A DNA stretch of 64,000 nucleotides. Origin: Pectinatus cerevisiiphilus (GTDB taxonomy: Bacteria; Bacillota; Negativicutes; Selenomonadales; Selenomonadaceae). Each line of letters starts with the position of its first letter. Position 1 is the first letter of the stretch. Positions 8,351 through 17,426 of the stretch are shown in pieces. The position numbers were made by a program, and so were the translations under genes. Under the pieces are notes generated by a model. The model did no database searches. It saw only the letters and a program-made list of their open reading frames with translations, and was not told where the DNA came from. The stretch is taken from contig NZ_SMAA01000010.1 in assembly GCF_004341685.1 (NCBI RefSeq), forward strand, positions 1 through 64,000, in the 5' to 3' direction.

Positions 8351-8884
8351 ATGGACTATGAAGGACTCATTAACTCAAGGTATTCCGTTCGGAATTACAG
8401 CGGCCAACAGGTAGAAAAGGAGAAACTGGACAAAATATTAGAAGCCGGCAGGATTGCGCCCACGGCGGGAAATAGGCAGCCGCAACGAATTGTTGTTATT
8501 CAGGATGAAAATGCACGGGCAAAGATAAAGCAGTGCACGCCCTGTCATTTTGATGCGCCATTAGTATTTTTGGTGTGTTATGACAAATCCGTAGAAAACA
8601 ATAACCATTATGGCGATAAACGGCCATACGGGCGGGTCGATGCCAGTATCGTCTTGACACATATGATGCTGGAAGCACATAACTTAGGGCTTGGTGCTGT
8701 TTGGGTAGGGCTTTTTAATCCCGAATTGTTAAAAAAGAATTTTAGCATTCCGGATAATTATGAAATTTTGGGTTTGATGCCGCTGGGATATCCATCCACC
8801 CAGGCGAAACCAAGTAAAATGCATAGTGAAAAATTCCCAATTGAACATACAGTATGGTATAATTCCTTCGCAACGGAAGGATAA
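8351..8884 (+). CDS. nitroreductase-family flavoprotein
   Basis: 177 aa from the ATG at 8351 with GGAGG seven bases upstream (a TTG six codons earlier is less likely). FMN-binding nitroreductase fold: SRYSVRNYS near the N-terminus, RIAPTAGNRQPQ for FMN phosphate contact, and the C-terminal GLGAVWVGLF and LMPLGYP segments. It reduces quinones, nitro compounds or similar electrophiles using NAD(P)H. Divergent from the HxlR regulator, as is typical for this pair. Confidence 0.88.
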   Translation: MDYEGLINSRYSVRNYSGQQVEKEKLDKILEAGRIAPTAGNRQPQRIVVIQDENARAKIKQCTPCHFDAPLVFLVCYDKSVENNNHYGDKRPYGRVDASIVLTHMMLEAHNLGLGAVWVGLFNPELLKKNFSIPDNYEILGLMPLGYPSTQAKPSKMHSEKFPIEHTVWYNSFATEG

Positions 8885-9051
8885 TTACTATAAAATTGCA
8901 GGGTTAATTTTTATATATGATATACAAGTTTTTGCATATTAAAGAGAGTTAGAAAACCAATAATTGACGCAGTTGATAGCAGAAAATTTTACTAAGCAAT
9001 ATTTTCTGTGATAGATGTGCATATAAAAGGGTATAAAAGGGGAGTATATTC

Positions 9052-9660
9052 ATGAAAGTTTTATTAATTAATGGCAGTCCACATAAAGAAGGTTGCACCT
9101 ATACAGCGTTAAACGAAGTTGCAGGGCAACTGGCAAAAGAAAAGATTGAGACAGAAATTTTTCATATAGGTAATAAACCGGTACATGGGTGTATAGACTG
9201 CCGGCGCTGTTTTTCGTTAGAAAAATGCGTATTTGATGATGATGCGGCTAATAGTATTTTGGCAAAGATGAAAACGGCGGATGGAATTGTCGTCGGCTCA
9301 CCAGTATATTATGCAGCACCTAATGGTGCCTTATGCGCGCTTTTGGATCGGGTATTTTATGCGGGCGGTAAGTTTATTGCAGGCAAACCGGCTGCTGCTG
9401 TCGTAAGCTGCCGCCGTGGTGGTGCGAGTGCTGCCTTTGACCGGCTTAATAAATATTTTACGATTAACCAGATGCCAGTGGTTACATCACAGTACTGGAA
9501 TTCTGTGCATGGTTTTACACCGGCAGACGTGAAAAAAGATTTGGAAGGCTTGCAGACAATGCGGGTGCTGGGACATAATATGGCATGGCTGTTGCGCAGC
9601 ACGGCCAATTCTTTTTCGGCATTACAGGAAGAACGTATCATGACAAATTTTGTCCGTTAA
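9052..9660 (+). CDS. iron-sulfur-flavoprotein-like NAD(P)H:FMN oxidoreductase
   Basis: 202 aa flavodoxin-like fold. The N-terminal FMN phosphate loop reads INGSPHKEGCTYTAL; GSPVYYAAPNGALCALLDRV binds the flavin ring. Between them is Cys47-x2-Cys50-x2-Cys53-x5-Cys59, the compact spacing that binds a 4Fe-4S cluster in archaeal iron-sulfur flavoprotein (Isf). In many bacterial homologues it is uncertain whether the cluster is present. GGGGAG is upstream of the ATG. It sits in a run of redox flavoenzymes (nitroreductase before, NamA after), pointing to reduction of electrophiles, quinones or O2. Confidence 0.82.
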   Translation: MKVLLINGSPHKEGCTYTALNEVAGQLAKEKIETEIFHIGNKPVHGCIDCRRCFSLEKCVFDDDAANSILAKMKTADGIVVGSPVYYAAPNGALCALLDRVFYAGGKFIAGKPAAAVVSCRRGGASAAFDRLNKYFTINQMPVVTSQYWNSVHGFTPADVKKDLEGLQTMRVLGHNMAWLLRSTANSFSALQEERIMTNFVR

Positions 9661-9841
9661 ATATAAGCAATTTTTTGTTAGCTGTCGTCGCAAAAGCCAA
9701 TGATAATTGGCGTATTGAATTTTAAATATCATAGATATATAATAGGAACGAGCAGCTAATTGAGAGCTTTTTTCAAAAGGCTGAAAATTTTGCATTCTGT
9801 TTTATGCTTTGGAAACAAATATTGTGAAAGTGGTGATGTGT

Positions 9842-10864
9842 GTGAAGTTGTTTACCGAATTTGCTCTCAAAAATATGCCCCTGAAAAACAGAATAGTAAT
9901 GCCGCCAATGTGTATGTATTCCGCTGCATCTGATGGTAAGGCCAACGATTTTCATCTCGTCCATTATGCTTCAAGGGCTGTTGGGGGAGCTGGGCTTATA
10001 ATTGTAGAGGCAACAGGAGTCAGCCCGATAGGACGTATTTCCGATAATGATTTGGGCCTTTGGGATGATGCACAGATTCCTGGCTTGAAAAAAGTAGTTG
10101 ATGGCTGCCATCTTGGGGGAGCAAAAATAGCATTGCAAATAAGCCACGCGGGGCGCAAGAGCCAATCTGTCAGCGGGCAGCCTTTAGCACCGAGCGCATT
10201 GCAATTTAGCAGTGAGTACAGACAGCCTGCACAGCTGACTAAAGAACAATTGGCCGATGTTATAGAAGCTTTTAAGCAAGCGGCGGTTCGCGCTGATAAA
10301 GCCGGCTTTGATGGATTAGAGGTACATGCGGCGCATGGTTATCTGCTTCACGAATTTTTATCACCGCTTACTAATAAACGCACTGATGAATACGGCGGCA
10401 GCCTGAACAATCGTGTCCGTTTTTTGCGGGAAGTTTTAGAGAAGGTGCGCACGGTCTGGCCGGCACAAAAACCTATATGGATAAGGGTATCCGCATCTGA
10501 TTACAATGAAGGCGGCATCGATGAAAATATGATGGTAGAAATAATCAATTCTATAAAACCGCTTATTGATATGGTACATGTCAGCTCCGGTGGTTTGCTC
10601 CCTTCCCCGGTCACATCTTATCCGGGATATCAGGTTCCGTTTGCGAAGGTAATAAAAGAAAAATGCCAGATACCGGTAGTTGCTGTCGGACTTTTAAATG
10701 ATGCCGATATAGCGGAAGCTGCATTGCGAAATGATGATATAGATCTCATTGCTTTTGGCAGGGAACTTTTACGTAATCCATATTTTGCTCTTCAGGCAGC
10801 ATTGCGCTACAATATAGACGGATGTATTCCCAAAGCTTATGAAAGGGCATATCATCACCACTGA
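9842..10864 (+). CDS. namA: NADPH dehydrogenase, old yellow enzyme (NamA/YqjM type)
   Basis: 340 aa if started at the GTG at 9842, where GGTGAT, a good match to the 16S tail, lies four bases upstream; an ATG two codons earlier is possible. FMN-dependent ene-reductase acting on activated C=C bonds. Diagnostic features: PMCMYS with the redox-tuning Cys24, the [11 protein letters not shown] substrate-loop segment, [16 protein letters not shown] (active-site His pair), and the C-terminal [13 protein letters not shown] phosphate-binding region. Followed 35 bp later by gpmA on the same strand. Confidence 0.9.
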   Translation: MKLFTEFALKNMPLKNRIVMPPMCMYSAASDGKANDFHLVHYASRAVGGAGLIIVEATGVSPIGRISDNDLGLWDDAQIPGLKKVVDGCHLGGAKIALQISHAGRKSQSVSGQPLAPSALQFSSEYRQPAQLTKEQLADVIEAFKQAAVRADKAGFDGLEVHAAHGYLLHEFLSPLTNKRTDEYGGSLNNRVRFLREVLEKVRTVWPAQKPIWIRVSASDYNEGGIDENMMVEIINSIKPLIDMVHVSSGGLLPSPVTSYPGYQVPFAKVIKEKCQIPVVAVGLLNDADIAEAALRNDDIDLIAFGRELLRNPYFALQAALRYNIDGCIPKAYERAYHHH

Positions 10865-10899
10865 TTGCTATAATAAAATTTATGAAAAGAAGGGATACA

Positions 10900-11640
10900 A
10901 TGAAATTAGTATTAATAAGACATGGTGAAAGTGAATGGAACCAGAAGAATCTTTTTACGGGTTGGACAGATGTAGAACTTACGGAAAAAGGGCGTAAAGA
11001 AGCGCATACGGCAGGTGTATGGCTCAAGGAAAAAGGGTTTGATTTTGATGTATGCTATACATCGTATTTGAAAAGAGCCATACATACACTCGACATCGTG
11101 TTGAGTGAACTCGATAGAGTATGGCTGCCTGTTACTAAAACATGGAAACTCAATGAACGTCATTATGGTGCTTTACAGGGCTTAAATAAATCAGAAACAG
11201 CTGCGAAATATGGCGAAGCCCAGGTTAAGATCTGGCGTCGTTCTTTTGATGTGCAGCCGCCCTTGCTCAAAGCAACAGATGAAAGAAATCCGGCACTGCT
11301 CTCTGCTTATAGAAAAGTTGATAAAAATGAACTGCCTTTGGGAGAAAGCTTAAAAGATACTATCGCCAGAGTAGTTCCTTATTATCAGGATAATATCCTG
11401 CGTGATATGAAGGCTGGTAAAAAGGTAGTTGTTGCTGCTCATGGTAATTCACTCAGAGCATTGGTAAAGATTCTTGATAATCTGTCTGCCGAAGAAATTG
11501 TAGGTGTTAATATTCCAACAGGTGTACCGCTTGTTTATGAATTTGATGAAAAATGGCAGGTTAAAAACAAGTATTATTTAGGGGACGAAGCTGCTATTAA
11601 AGCTAAAATTAATAGTGTTGCCGCACAAGGGAAAGCTTAA
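10900..11640 (+). CDS. gpmA: 2,3-bisphosphoglycerate-dependent phosphoglycerate mutase
   Basis: 246 aa from the ATG at 10900, preceded by AGAAGGGA. Catalyses 3-phosphoglycerate to 2-phosphoglycerate in glycolysis and gluconeogenesis. It shows the histidine phosphatase signature RHGESEWN (phosphorylated His8), the substrate loop [13 protein letters not shown], and the second catalytic His in [10 protein letters not shown]. Length equals that of cofactor-dependent mutases. A strong terminator follows, so it closes the flavoenzyme run. Confidence 0.95.
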   Translation: MKLVLIRHGESEWNQKNLFTGWTDVELTEKGRKEAHTAGVWLKEKGFDFDVCYTSYLKRAIHTLDIVLSELDRVWLPVTKTWKLNERHYGALQGLNKSETAAKYGEAQVKIWRRSFDVQPPLLKATDERNPALLSAYRKVDKNELPLGESLKDTIARVVPYYQDNILRDMKAGKKVVVAAHGNSLRALVKILDNLSAEEIVGVNIPTGVPLVYEFDEKWQVKNKYYLGDEAAIKAKINSVAAQGKA

Positions 11641-11732
11641 ACCGATAATATTTTCTGGAAGGCATAGGCTTTTAACATGTGCGTGCGTTGACTGTAAATA
11701 CAGAGTTTGAATGATAGGCTTATCTTAATTAA

Positions 11733-11780
11733 GCTAAAAAAGGTACGATGCAGATATCTCCGCATCGTACCTTTTTTAGC
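11733..11780. terminator. bidirectional terminator between gpmA and cstA
   Basis: Perfect 19-bp inverted repeat (11733-11751 and 11762-11780), GC-rich core with A and T tracts at both ends, serving the two convergent genes. Confidence 0.9.
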
Positions 11781-11787
11781 ATTGTTT

Positions 11788-13632
11788 TTATTTGACTGTA
11801 GCTATTTGTCCTTCTTTTTGCAGTTCAGCTTTCGTTTCGGCTTCTAATTCTGCCTGTGTACGATAATCCTGTTTTACTGTTTGCGCGTAACGAATCCAGC
11901 TGCGTATAGCTTCTACCATTACGACGGCAACCAATACAAACATGATCGTACTAATGGCTACAAGCAGCCATTTTCCGCTTGGTACATAACTGCCAAAGAT
12001 ATTTAAATAGTCGGCATAACAGGTGATGAAGGCCATAAATATACAGGGAACCATTGTTACCCATGCATAGCGGCCGCGGCCTGTATGGTAAATATACGAT
12101 GTCCCTATTGCTAAAGTAACAGTACCTAAAAGCTGGTTGGATACACCGAATAGCGGCCATATTTCACCGATATTCCCTTGCAGTACAAGGTAACCCCAGC
12201 ATATACTGATCAGGGCACTGCAGAAAATAATTCCCGGCCACCATTCTGTATCGCTGAATGGTTTATAGACTCTGCCCAGAAGTTCCTGAAGAAGATAACG
12301 ACCTACGCGTGAACCAGCATCAATTAATGTTAAAATAAACAAGGCTTCAAACATTATGCAGAAATGGTACCAGAAGCCCATGAATTGCGCCATAAAAGGA
12401 ATTTTCGAGAAAACATCGGCCATGCCAACAGCAAGTGAAACTGCACCGCCTGGTCTGTGCATAAGACTTTCACCGACCATACTGGACAGCATCGGTAAGT
12501 CTTGTACATTAATTCCCAGTGCACTAAATGCCTGCTGTGTTGAATTTATGGCAAAATAGTCGGATGGATGCAGGCTTGTTGCGGCAATAAGTGCCATCAT
12601 GGAGATAAATGCTTCGGTAAGCATGGCACCATACCCTATAGGGAGAATCTGGCGTTCATTGACAAGCATTTTGGGTGTGGTTCCTGTAGCGATAATTGTG
12701 TGGAAACCAGATAAAGCACCGCAAGCGATAGTAATAAAGACAAAGGGAATTACCGAGCCTGTGATTACAGGGCCGCCTCCCCAGAGAAATTGGGATGTGG
12801 CTGGCATACGGATTGCCGGTGCAACAATAAGTATACCAAGAGCCAATGCTGCGATAGTGCCTATTTTCATATAGGTGCTTAAATAGTCACGTGGAGCAAG
12901 CAAAAGCCATACGGGCAATACGGAAGCAAAGAAACCGTAAACGGCAATCGCTATTTCTATTTGTACTACGCTAAATGTAAAATATGGTGCCAGTGTGGTA
13001 GAAGCTTTTATGTAAGGACCGACACCAACGGCTAATAATATTAAACCAACACCTATGATAGTGGCTTCGCGGATTTTACCGGGACGTAAGAATTTAAGAT
13101 AAAGACCAATAAATATTGCGATAGGAATAGTAGAACCTACAGTAAAGGCACCCCAAGGGCTGTTAAAAAGGGAATTAGCCACGACAACGGCCATGCCTGC
13201 TTCAGTTATAATCAGTAAGAATAATGTTGCCCATAAGGCACTTGTTCCGGCTAACTTACTTATTTCGGCTTTCGCTATTTCAGCGATGGATTTGCCGTTG
13301 TGTCTGACAGAGGCTAAGAGGATTACCATATCATGGACTGCTCCGGCAAATACTGAACCGAATAAAATCCACATCATGCCTGGCAAATAACCGAATTGGG
13401 CGGCAATAACCGGACCTACCAGAGGACCGGCACCGGCGATAGCAGCAAAATGGTGCCCAAATACTACCCATTTATTAGTAGGTACATAATCGTGGCCATC
13501 CTCTAAGCGAATAGACGGTGGTACTTTAAATTCATTTAAAGTGAGCACCTTCGCGGCAATAAAGGCGCCGTAAAACCGATAGGCCAAAATGAGAAAACAA
13601 GCTGTAATAATAACAAGATATACTCCGTTCAT
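11788..13632 (-). CDS. cstA: CstA-family peptide/pyruvate transporter
   Basis: 614 aa, about 16 or more membrane helices. CstA family motifs include the N-terminal YRFYGAFI segment, the cytosolic loop DGHDYVPTNKWVVFGHHFAAIAGAGPLVGP (described here in parts: DGHDYVPT then FGHHFAAI) and the CstA C-terminal domain. Members carry out proton-coupled pyruvate uptake (BtsT) or peptide uptake (CstA) during carbon limitation. GGAGGG precedes the ATG. Its position beside hydroxyacid dehydrogenases fits pyruvate handling, but the substrate cannot be fixed by sequence alone. Confidence 0.92.
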   Translation of the reverse strand: MNGVYLVIITACFLILAYRFYGAFIAAKVLTLNEFKVPPSIRLEDGHDYVPTNKWVVFGHHFAAIAGAGPLVGPVIAAQFGYLPGMMWILFGSVFAGAVHDMVILLASVRHNGKSIAEIAKAEISKLAGTSALWATLFLLIITEAGMAVVVANSLFNSPWGAFTVGSTIPIAIFIGLYLKFLRPGKIREATIIGVGLILLAVGVGPYIKASTTLAPYFTFSVVQIEIAIAVYGFFASVLPVWLLLAPRDYLSTYMKIGTIAALALGILIVAPAIRMPATSQFLWGGGPVITGSVIPFVFITIACGALSGFHTIIATGTTPKMLVNERQILPIGYGAMLTEAFISMMALIAATSLHPSDYFAINSTQQAFSALGINVQDLPMLSSMVGESLMHRPGGAVSLAVGMADVFSKIPFMAQFMGFWYHFCIMFEALFILTLIDAGSRVGRYLLQELLGRVYKPFSDTEWWPGIIFCSALISICWGYLVLQGNIGEIWPLFGVSNQLLGTVTLAIGTSYIYHTGRGRYAWVTMVPCIFMAFITCYADYLNIFGSYVPSGKWLLVAISTIMFVLVAVVMVEAIRSWIRYAQTVKQDYRTQAELEAETKAELQKEGQIATVK

Positions 13633-13841
13633 AAATACAGGTCCCTCCTTTTTATACCACTAATTTAGCACAAATATTCTTAATTGTCTAGAATAAATTA
13701 AACATTATGCAAATTATTATACAATAAGTATAGATTATTAAAAGTAATTATATTTAATAATTTGCAAATAAAAAAAGTGTTTGCGGATATTTCGGCGAAT
13801 TATGATATATTGCCCAGAAAATAGATCAGGGAGGCGCTTAT

Positions 13842-14771
13842 ATGCTAGCGTGTATCTTTTTAGATGAAGTCGATGAATTAACTGAGCGGCTTGTCCGCCA
13901 GGCTGCGCCTAAAAATGCGCAAGTCTTATTTTTGAGCGAAATAGAAGAAAACAAACGAGCTGAATATCTTGAAAAGGCAGATGCTCTTCTAACGGCAACA
14001 TATATTGTTGATGAAAAATTGCTCAGACAATGTAAGAATTTGAAAATAGTCCAAAAGACCGGTGTAGGTACAGATAACATTGATAAGAAAGCAGCGGCTG
14101 CACTTGATATAAAAGTGGACAATGTTCCCGGTGGTAATGCCAATGGTGTGGCTGAACTGACAATGGGGCTTATTTTAGCCATTTATCGCAACCTTATTCC
14201 CTTGGCGGCACTGGGACACCGTGGCAAATGGGCCATGTGGGAATATCGCGGCGCATCCTTTGAAATACGGGGCAAGGTACATGGTATTGTCGGTTTTGGA
14301 CATATAGGGAAAAGGACGGCACAACTATCTAGGGTTTTTGGTGCAAAGCTTATTTATTACAATCGGACAAGGCAGGCGGAGGACATTGAACGCGAATATG
14401 CTGTTAAATATGTACCGCTTGATGTTTTATTACAAAAAGCCGATATTATAAGCATTCATCTGCCGCTGACCAAGGAAACAAAAAATCTCATTGATGCAAA
14501 GCGGCTTAAATTGCTTAAGGATAATGCCGTAATTGTCAATGTGGGACGCGGTGGTATTATCAACGAAGAGGCACTTTATGAAGAAATGAAAAAAGGACGG
14601 TTTGCAGGGGCTGGCATTGATGTGTGGGCTAAAGAACCTTTTGATTCGCAGAATAAACTCATAACCCTGCCTAATGTTATTGCTACACCGCATGTCGGTG
14701 CCGGCACATTGGATACTATGCGGGAAGTATATAGACTGTGTTTTGAGAAAATAATAGCAGCATGTGATTAG
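13842..14771 (+). CDS. D-isomer-specific 2-hydroxyacid dehydrogenase
   Basis: 309 aa NAD-dependent enzyme of the D-hydroxyacid or phosphoglycerate dehydrogenase family. It shows the Rossmann motif GIVGFGHIGKRTA, catalytic Arg in VNVGRGGIINE, Glu in AKEPF and His in TPHVGAGT. The N-terminal substrate domain contains QKTGVGTDNID and NVPGGNANGVAELT. No ACT domain, so not a typical SerA. GGGAGG is upstream of the ATG. The substrate could be hydroxypyruvate, glyoxylate or another 2-oxoacid. Adjacent to CstA but divergent from it. Confidence 0.88.
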   Translation: MLACIFLDEVDELTERLVRQAAPKNAQVLFLSEIEENKRAEYLEKADALLTATYIVDEKLLRQCKNLKIVQKTGVGTDNIDKKAAAALDIKVDNVPGGNANGVAELTMGLILAIYRNLIPLAALGHRGKWAMWEYRGASFEIRGKVHGIVGFGHIGKRTAQLSRVFGAKLIYYNRTRQAEDIEREYAVKYVPLDVLLQKADIISIHLPLTKETKNLIDAKRLKLLKDNAVIVNVGRGGIINEEALYEEMKKGRFAGAGIDVWAKEPFDSQNKLITLPNVIATPHVGAGTLDTMREVYRLCFEKIIAACD

Positions 14772-14799
14772 CAGCATTGAATCAAATAAAGTTATCAGC

Positions 14800-14842
14800 A
14801 TTTAAAAGTACATATACAAAGAGCGTATATGTACTTTTAAAT
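14800..14842. terminator. bidirectional terminator, 18-bp perfect inverted repeat
   Basis: Arms 14800-14817 and 14825-14842 with a 7-nt loop, AT-rich with A/T tracts at both ends. It lies between the convergent dehydrogenase and TonB-receptor genes. Confidence 0.8.
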
Positions 14843-14902
14843 TAAAGGAAATATTGTATTGTAAGATGGCAAAGAATATTATCTAGTAAAAATTTAATCT
14901 AT

Positions 14903-16900
14903 TTAAAAATTATAATTTGCTTTTAGCCAAAAAGTTCTGCCTGGTTCGTTGACCCGTACCGTTGCAGGCTGATCGACGGTAGTTATATCCACGCCGCCGC
15001 GGCTTACAAATTCAGCATAATTTTTATTGAGAATGTTGTCTACGCCAGCAGCAATGGTCCAGTCCTTATTGGGGCGGTATGAAGTATTGAGTGATAAAAT
15101 ACCGAAGCCTCCTGACGGACCTATATCAGTACCGATTTCATTGCCTTCACCTACTGAATATCTTGTTTGGGATGCTACGAGGCGCCACAGTAATCCTGCT
15201 TCCCATTTGTCAGTGAACTTTGAGTTTAGGCTGAAGGTCGCTTCAAAAGGCGCTATTTGCGGCAACGGCCGGCCATTTGTTTTATTGCGGCCATACGTAT
15301 AGGCTAAAGATGTTCCTGCTGACCATTTATCCGAAAATTTGTAAGTGTAGTTAGCTTCGCCGCCGTATAAAGCAGCATCAATATTTTTTACTGCATTTCC
15401 GGCATCAGTAACTAAAATAAAATCATCTATATTTGAATAAAAAAGTGATACATCGGCATGTGTTTTGTTCTTATGGTAAAGCCAGCCTACGTCTAACTGT
15501 GTGTTTTTTTCTGGGGATGCGGACATTCCGCCTGTCTTTTTGCGTTCCCACCAATCAGCCGGCCGTTCTGCATGACCGATTCCCACGTACGAAGTAACAG
15601 GTATATGTTTAGAATCATGTTCATACCGGAGGAAAGCGGCATATGTTTTATCATGGTCATCTTTTCCGGGATATTTTGCATATTTAACAGTAAGGTCATC
15701 AAAACGCACACCGCTTAAAAGTCGGCTGTTAGCGTCAACATAAGTTTTAAAATCAGCAAAAACACCATAGTTGGTAAATGTCATATCTGGGGTCAATGGT
15801 TGGGCAGAATAATCTTTAACGCCCATGATCATGTTTCCCGAATGTTTATTTTTTTGGTAATCCAGCCCAAATACTGCTGAAGATTTGGGGGACATATTAA
15901 ATTCAAATGCCATCCGCCCACTTGTAGTAGTCCTCTTTACTTCCATAGAAGCCGGCATGGTTCCCGGTTCTAAAGGACGCAATGTATAATTGTCCATAAT
16001 ATGGTCAATTTTGTTGTGGGAAAAATTAATTTTTATATTTTTCAATACATTGGAAATATTCCTTTTTTCAAACCGTACATTATAGCTGTCACGATCAAAT
16101 TGGGTACCATCAACAGTGCGGTCCGCATAGTCGGCTTTACCCGAACTTGTGTCGAAAGAGAATTCCAATAATGTATTTTCATCTGGCGTAAAACCAATTA
16201 TACCGGTCGTACTATTACGTAGATAGGCAGAATGGACATAATTGCCATTGCCGTCTCTATAGTCACCGGCTTTGTTTTTGGTCCTGATTACACGCACGTA
16301 ACCTTTTTTGTCACCTTGGGTAATATCGAATAATTGATCTCTACGGTTATCACTGCCAAAGAGGAGACTGGTATTCAGTCTTGTCCCGGCTTCGGCAAAA
16401 GGAGCGGTATCCCGTTCAAATAAAATTGACCCTGCCACACTGCTGCCGTATTCTACACTTTCTGGTCCTTTCAAGACCGTAATTTTGCTGAAAGTTTCGG
16501 GAAAGATGTAAGCAGTGGTTGGGTCCATGCGATTGGGGCAGCCTCCTAAAATATAACCGCCATTCATAACTATATTCAGCCGGCTGCCACCTAGTCCCCT
16601 AAAAATAGGGTCGCCGCCTGTTCCACCTTTTCTGACCATAGAAAAGCCTGGAATGTTTTTTAAATAGCCTGCACCGTCTGCCGCTGGGACAGGCTGTCGC
16701 GGATGCTTTGGATCCGTTTCCACTTTTAACGGTTCCTTTGTTTTGGGAGCAGTTACAACTACTTCTTCTAAAGTGAAGTTTTGTTCCTTTTCCGGTTTTG
16801 CTGGTTTATCTTCTGCTTTATCGGCTGCAGCTGCTGTAGAGATAGAGGATAAAAAGAATAAGAGAGTATAGATCGATACATGTTTAAAGCACTTTCGCAA
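14903..16900 (-). CDS. TonB-dependent outer-membrane receptor, OprC/NosA-like copper receptor
   Basis: 665 aa from an inferred TTG at 16900 preceded by a GGGGGG tract; upstream in-frame starts fall inside the promoter. A signal peptide (RKCFKHVSIYTLLFFLSSIS then AAAA) is followed by a Lys/Glu linker and a TonB box (EEVVVTAP). The plug domain contains FRGLGGSRLNIVMNGG, and the barrel ends in an aromatic residue (NYNF), as OmpA-like barrels do. It has GGCPNRM (Cys121-xxx-Met125) and DHIM (His300-x-Met302). OprC of Pseudomonas aeruginosa binds Cu through CxxxM plus HxM about 180 residues apart, and the spacing here is 179. This makes a copper receptor likely. Unusually, the promoter carries a Fur-like palindrome. 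No TonB or ABC genes are adjacent. Confidence 0.85.
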   Translation of the reverse strand: MRKCFKHVSIYTLLFFLSSISTAAAADKAEDKPAKPEKEQNFTLEEVVVTAPKTKEPLKVETDPKHPRQPVPAADGAGYLKNIPGFSMVRKGGTGGDPIFRGLGGSRLNIVMNGGYILGGCPNRMDPTTAYIFPETFSKITVLKGPESVEYGSSVAGSILFERDTAPFAEAGTRLNTSLLFGSDNRRDQLFDITQGDKKGYVRVIRTKNKAGDYRDGNGNYVHSAYLRNSTTGIIGFTPDENTLLEFSFDTSSGKADYADRTVDGTQFDRDSYNVRFEKRNISNVLKNIKINFSHNKIDHIMDNYTLRPLEPGTMPASMEVKRTTTSGRMAFEFNMSPKSSAVFGLDYQKNKHSGNMIMGVKDYSAQPLTPDMTFTNYGVFADFKTYVDANSRLLSGVRFDDLTVKYAKYPGKDDHDKTYAAFLRYEHDSKHIPVTSYVGIGHAERPADWWERKKTGGMSASPEKNTQLDVGWLYHKNKTHADVSLFYSNIDDFILVTDAGNAVKNIDAALYGGEANYTYKFSDKWSAGTSLAYTYGRNKTNGRPLPQIAPFEATFSLNSKFTDKWEAGLLWRLVASQTRYSVGEGNEIGTDIGPSGGFGILSLNTSYRPNKDWTIAAGVDNILNKNYAEFVSRGGVDITTVDQPATVRVNEPGRTFWLKANYNF

Positions 16901-16933
16901 GATAAAGACGCCCCCCTGTATAAAATAAAATAT

Positions 16934-16996
16934 AATGATAATAATTATCATTAGCATTACTGACTCATTATATATGACGGATTGAAAATATGTCAA
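16934..16996 (-). promoter_or_regulatory. sigma-A promoter with overlapping downstream Fur-box palindrome
   Basis: Minus strand: TTGACA (16991-16996), 18-bp spacer, TATAAT (16967-16972). Just downstream is AATGATAAT-A-ATTATCATT (16934-16952), a perfect 9-1-9 palindrome matching the Fur consensus family and placed to block initiation. It drives the TonB receptor. Confidence 0.85.
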
Positions 16997-17325
16997 GTTA
17001 TGCTTTTTCGGTACTGCCTTGAAAACAAACGGGGATATTCAGGCTCAATACCTGAATATCCCTGTCTGCAGTGTTCTGCTCAACGTAGTATTTAATTGAT
17101 GAAACATAGTATATTATAATTCAGCTTTAGTGTAAGTCGTTTTGGTGACAATAAAAAAAGTGATTAATATAGATTTAAAATGGCAAAATAGATTAATTTT
17201 GCATTTCCTCAATTTTTTTGTCTTCTTATCTAATGACATTCAACAGCTTTTGCTGTCATTCTAAATGGAATGTTAATGAGTAGATAAAGACTGCCTACCA
17301 TAAAATACATATTAAATACTTGCTG

Positions 17326-17375
17326 AATAAAAACGCCCTTTTCCCTTGTTATAAGAGCAGCAAGAAAAAGGGCGC
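17326..17375 (-). terminator. intrinsic terminator downstream of tcyP
   Basis: Minus-strand GC-rich stem (arms ~17334-17348 and 17361-17374, imperfect centre) followed by TTTTTATT. A second small hairpin lies at 17383-17410 nearer the stop codon. The rest of 17001-17325 is AT-rich with no other feature seen. Confidence 0.75.
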
Positions 17376-17426
17376 CGGTTTGGTATTTTTGCAATAAAGG
17401 GCAATACCATATAAAAATCCGTTTAT

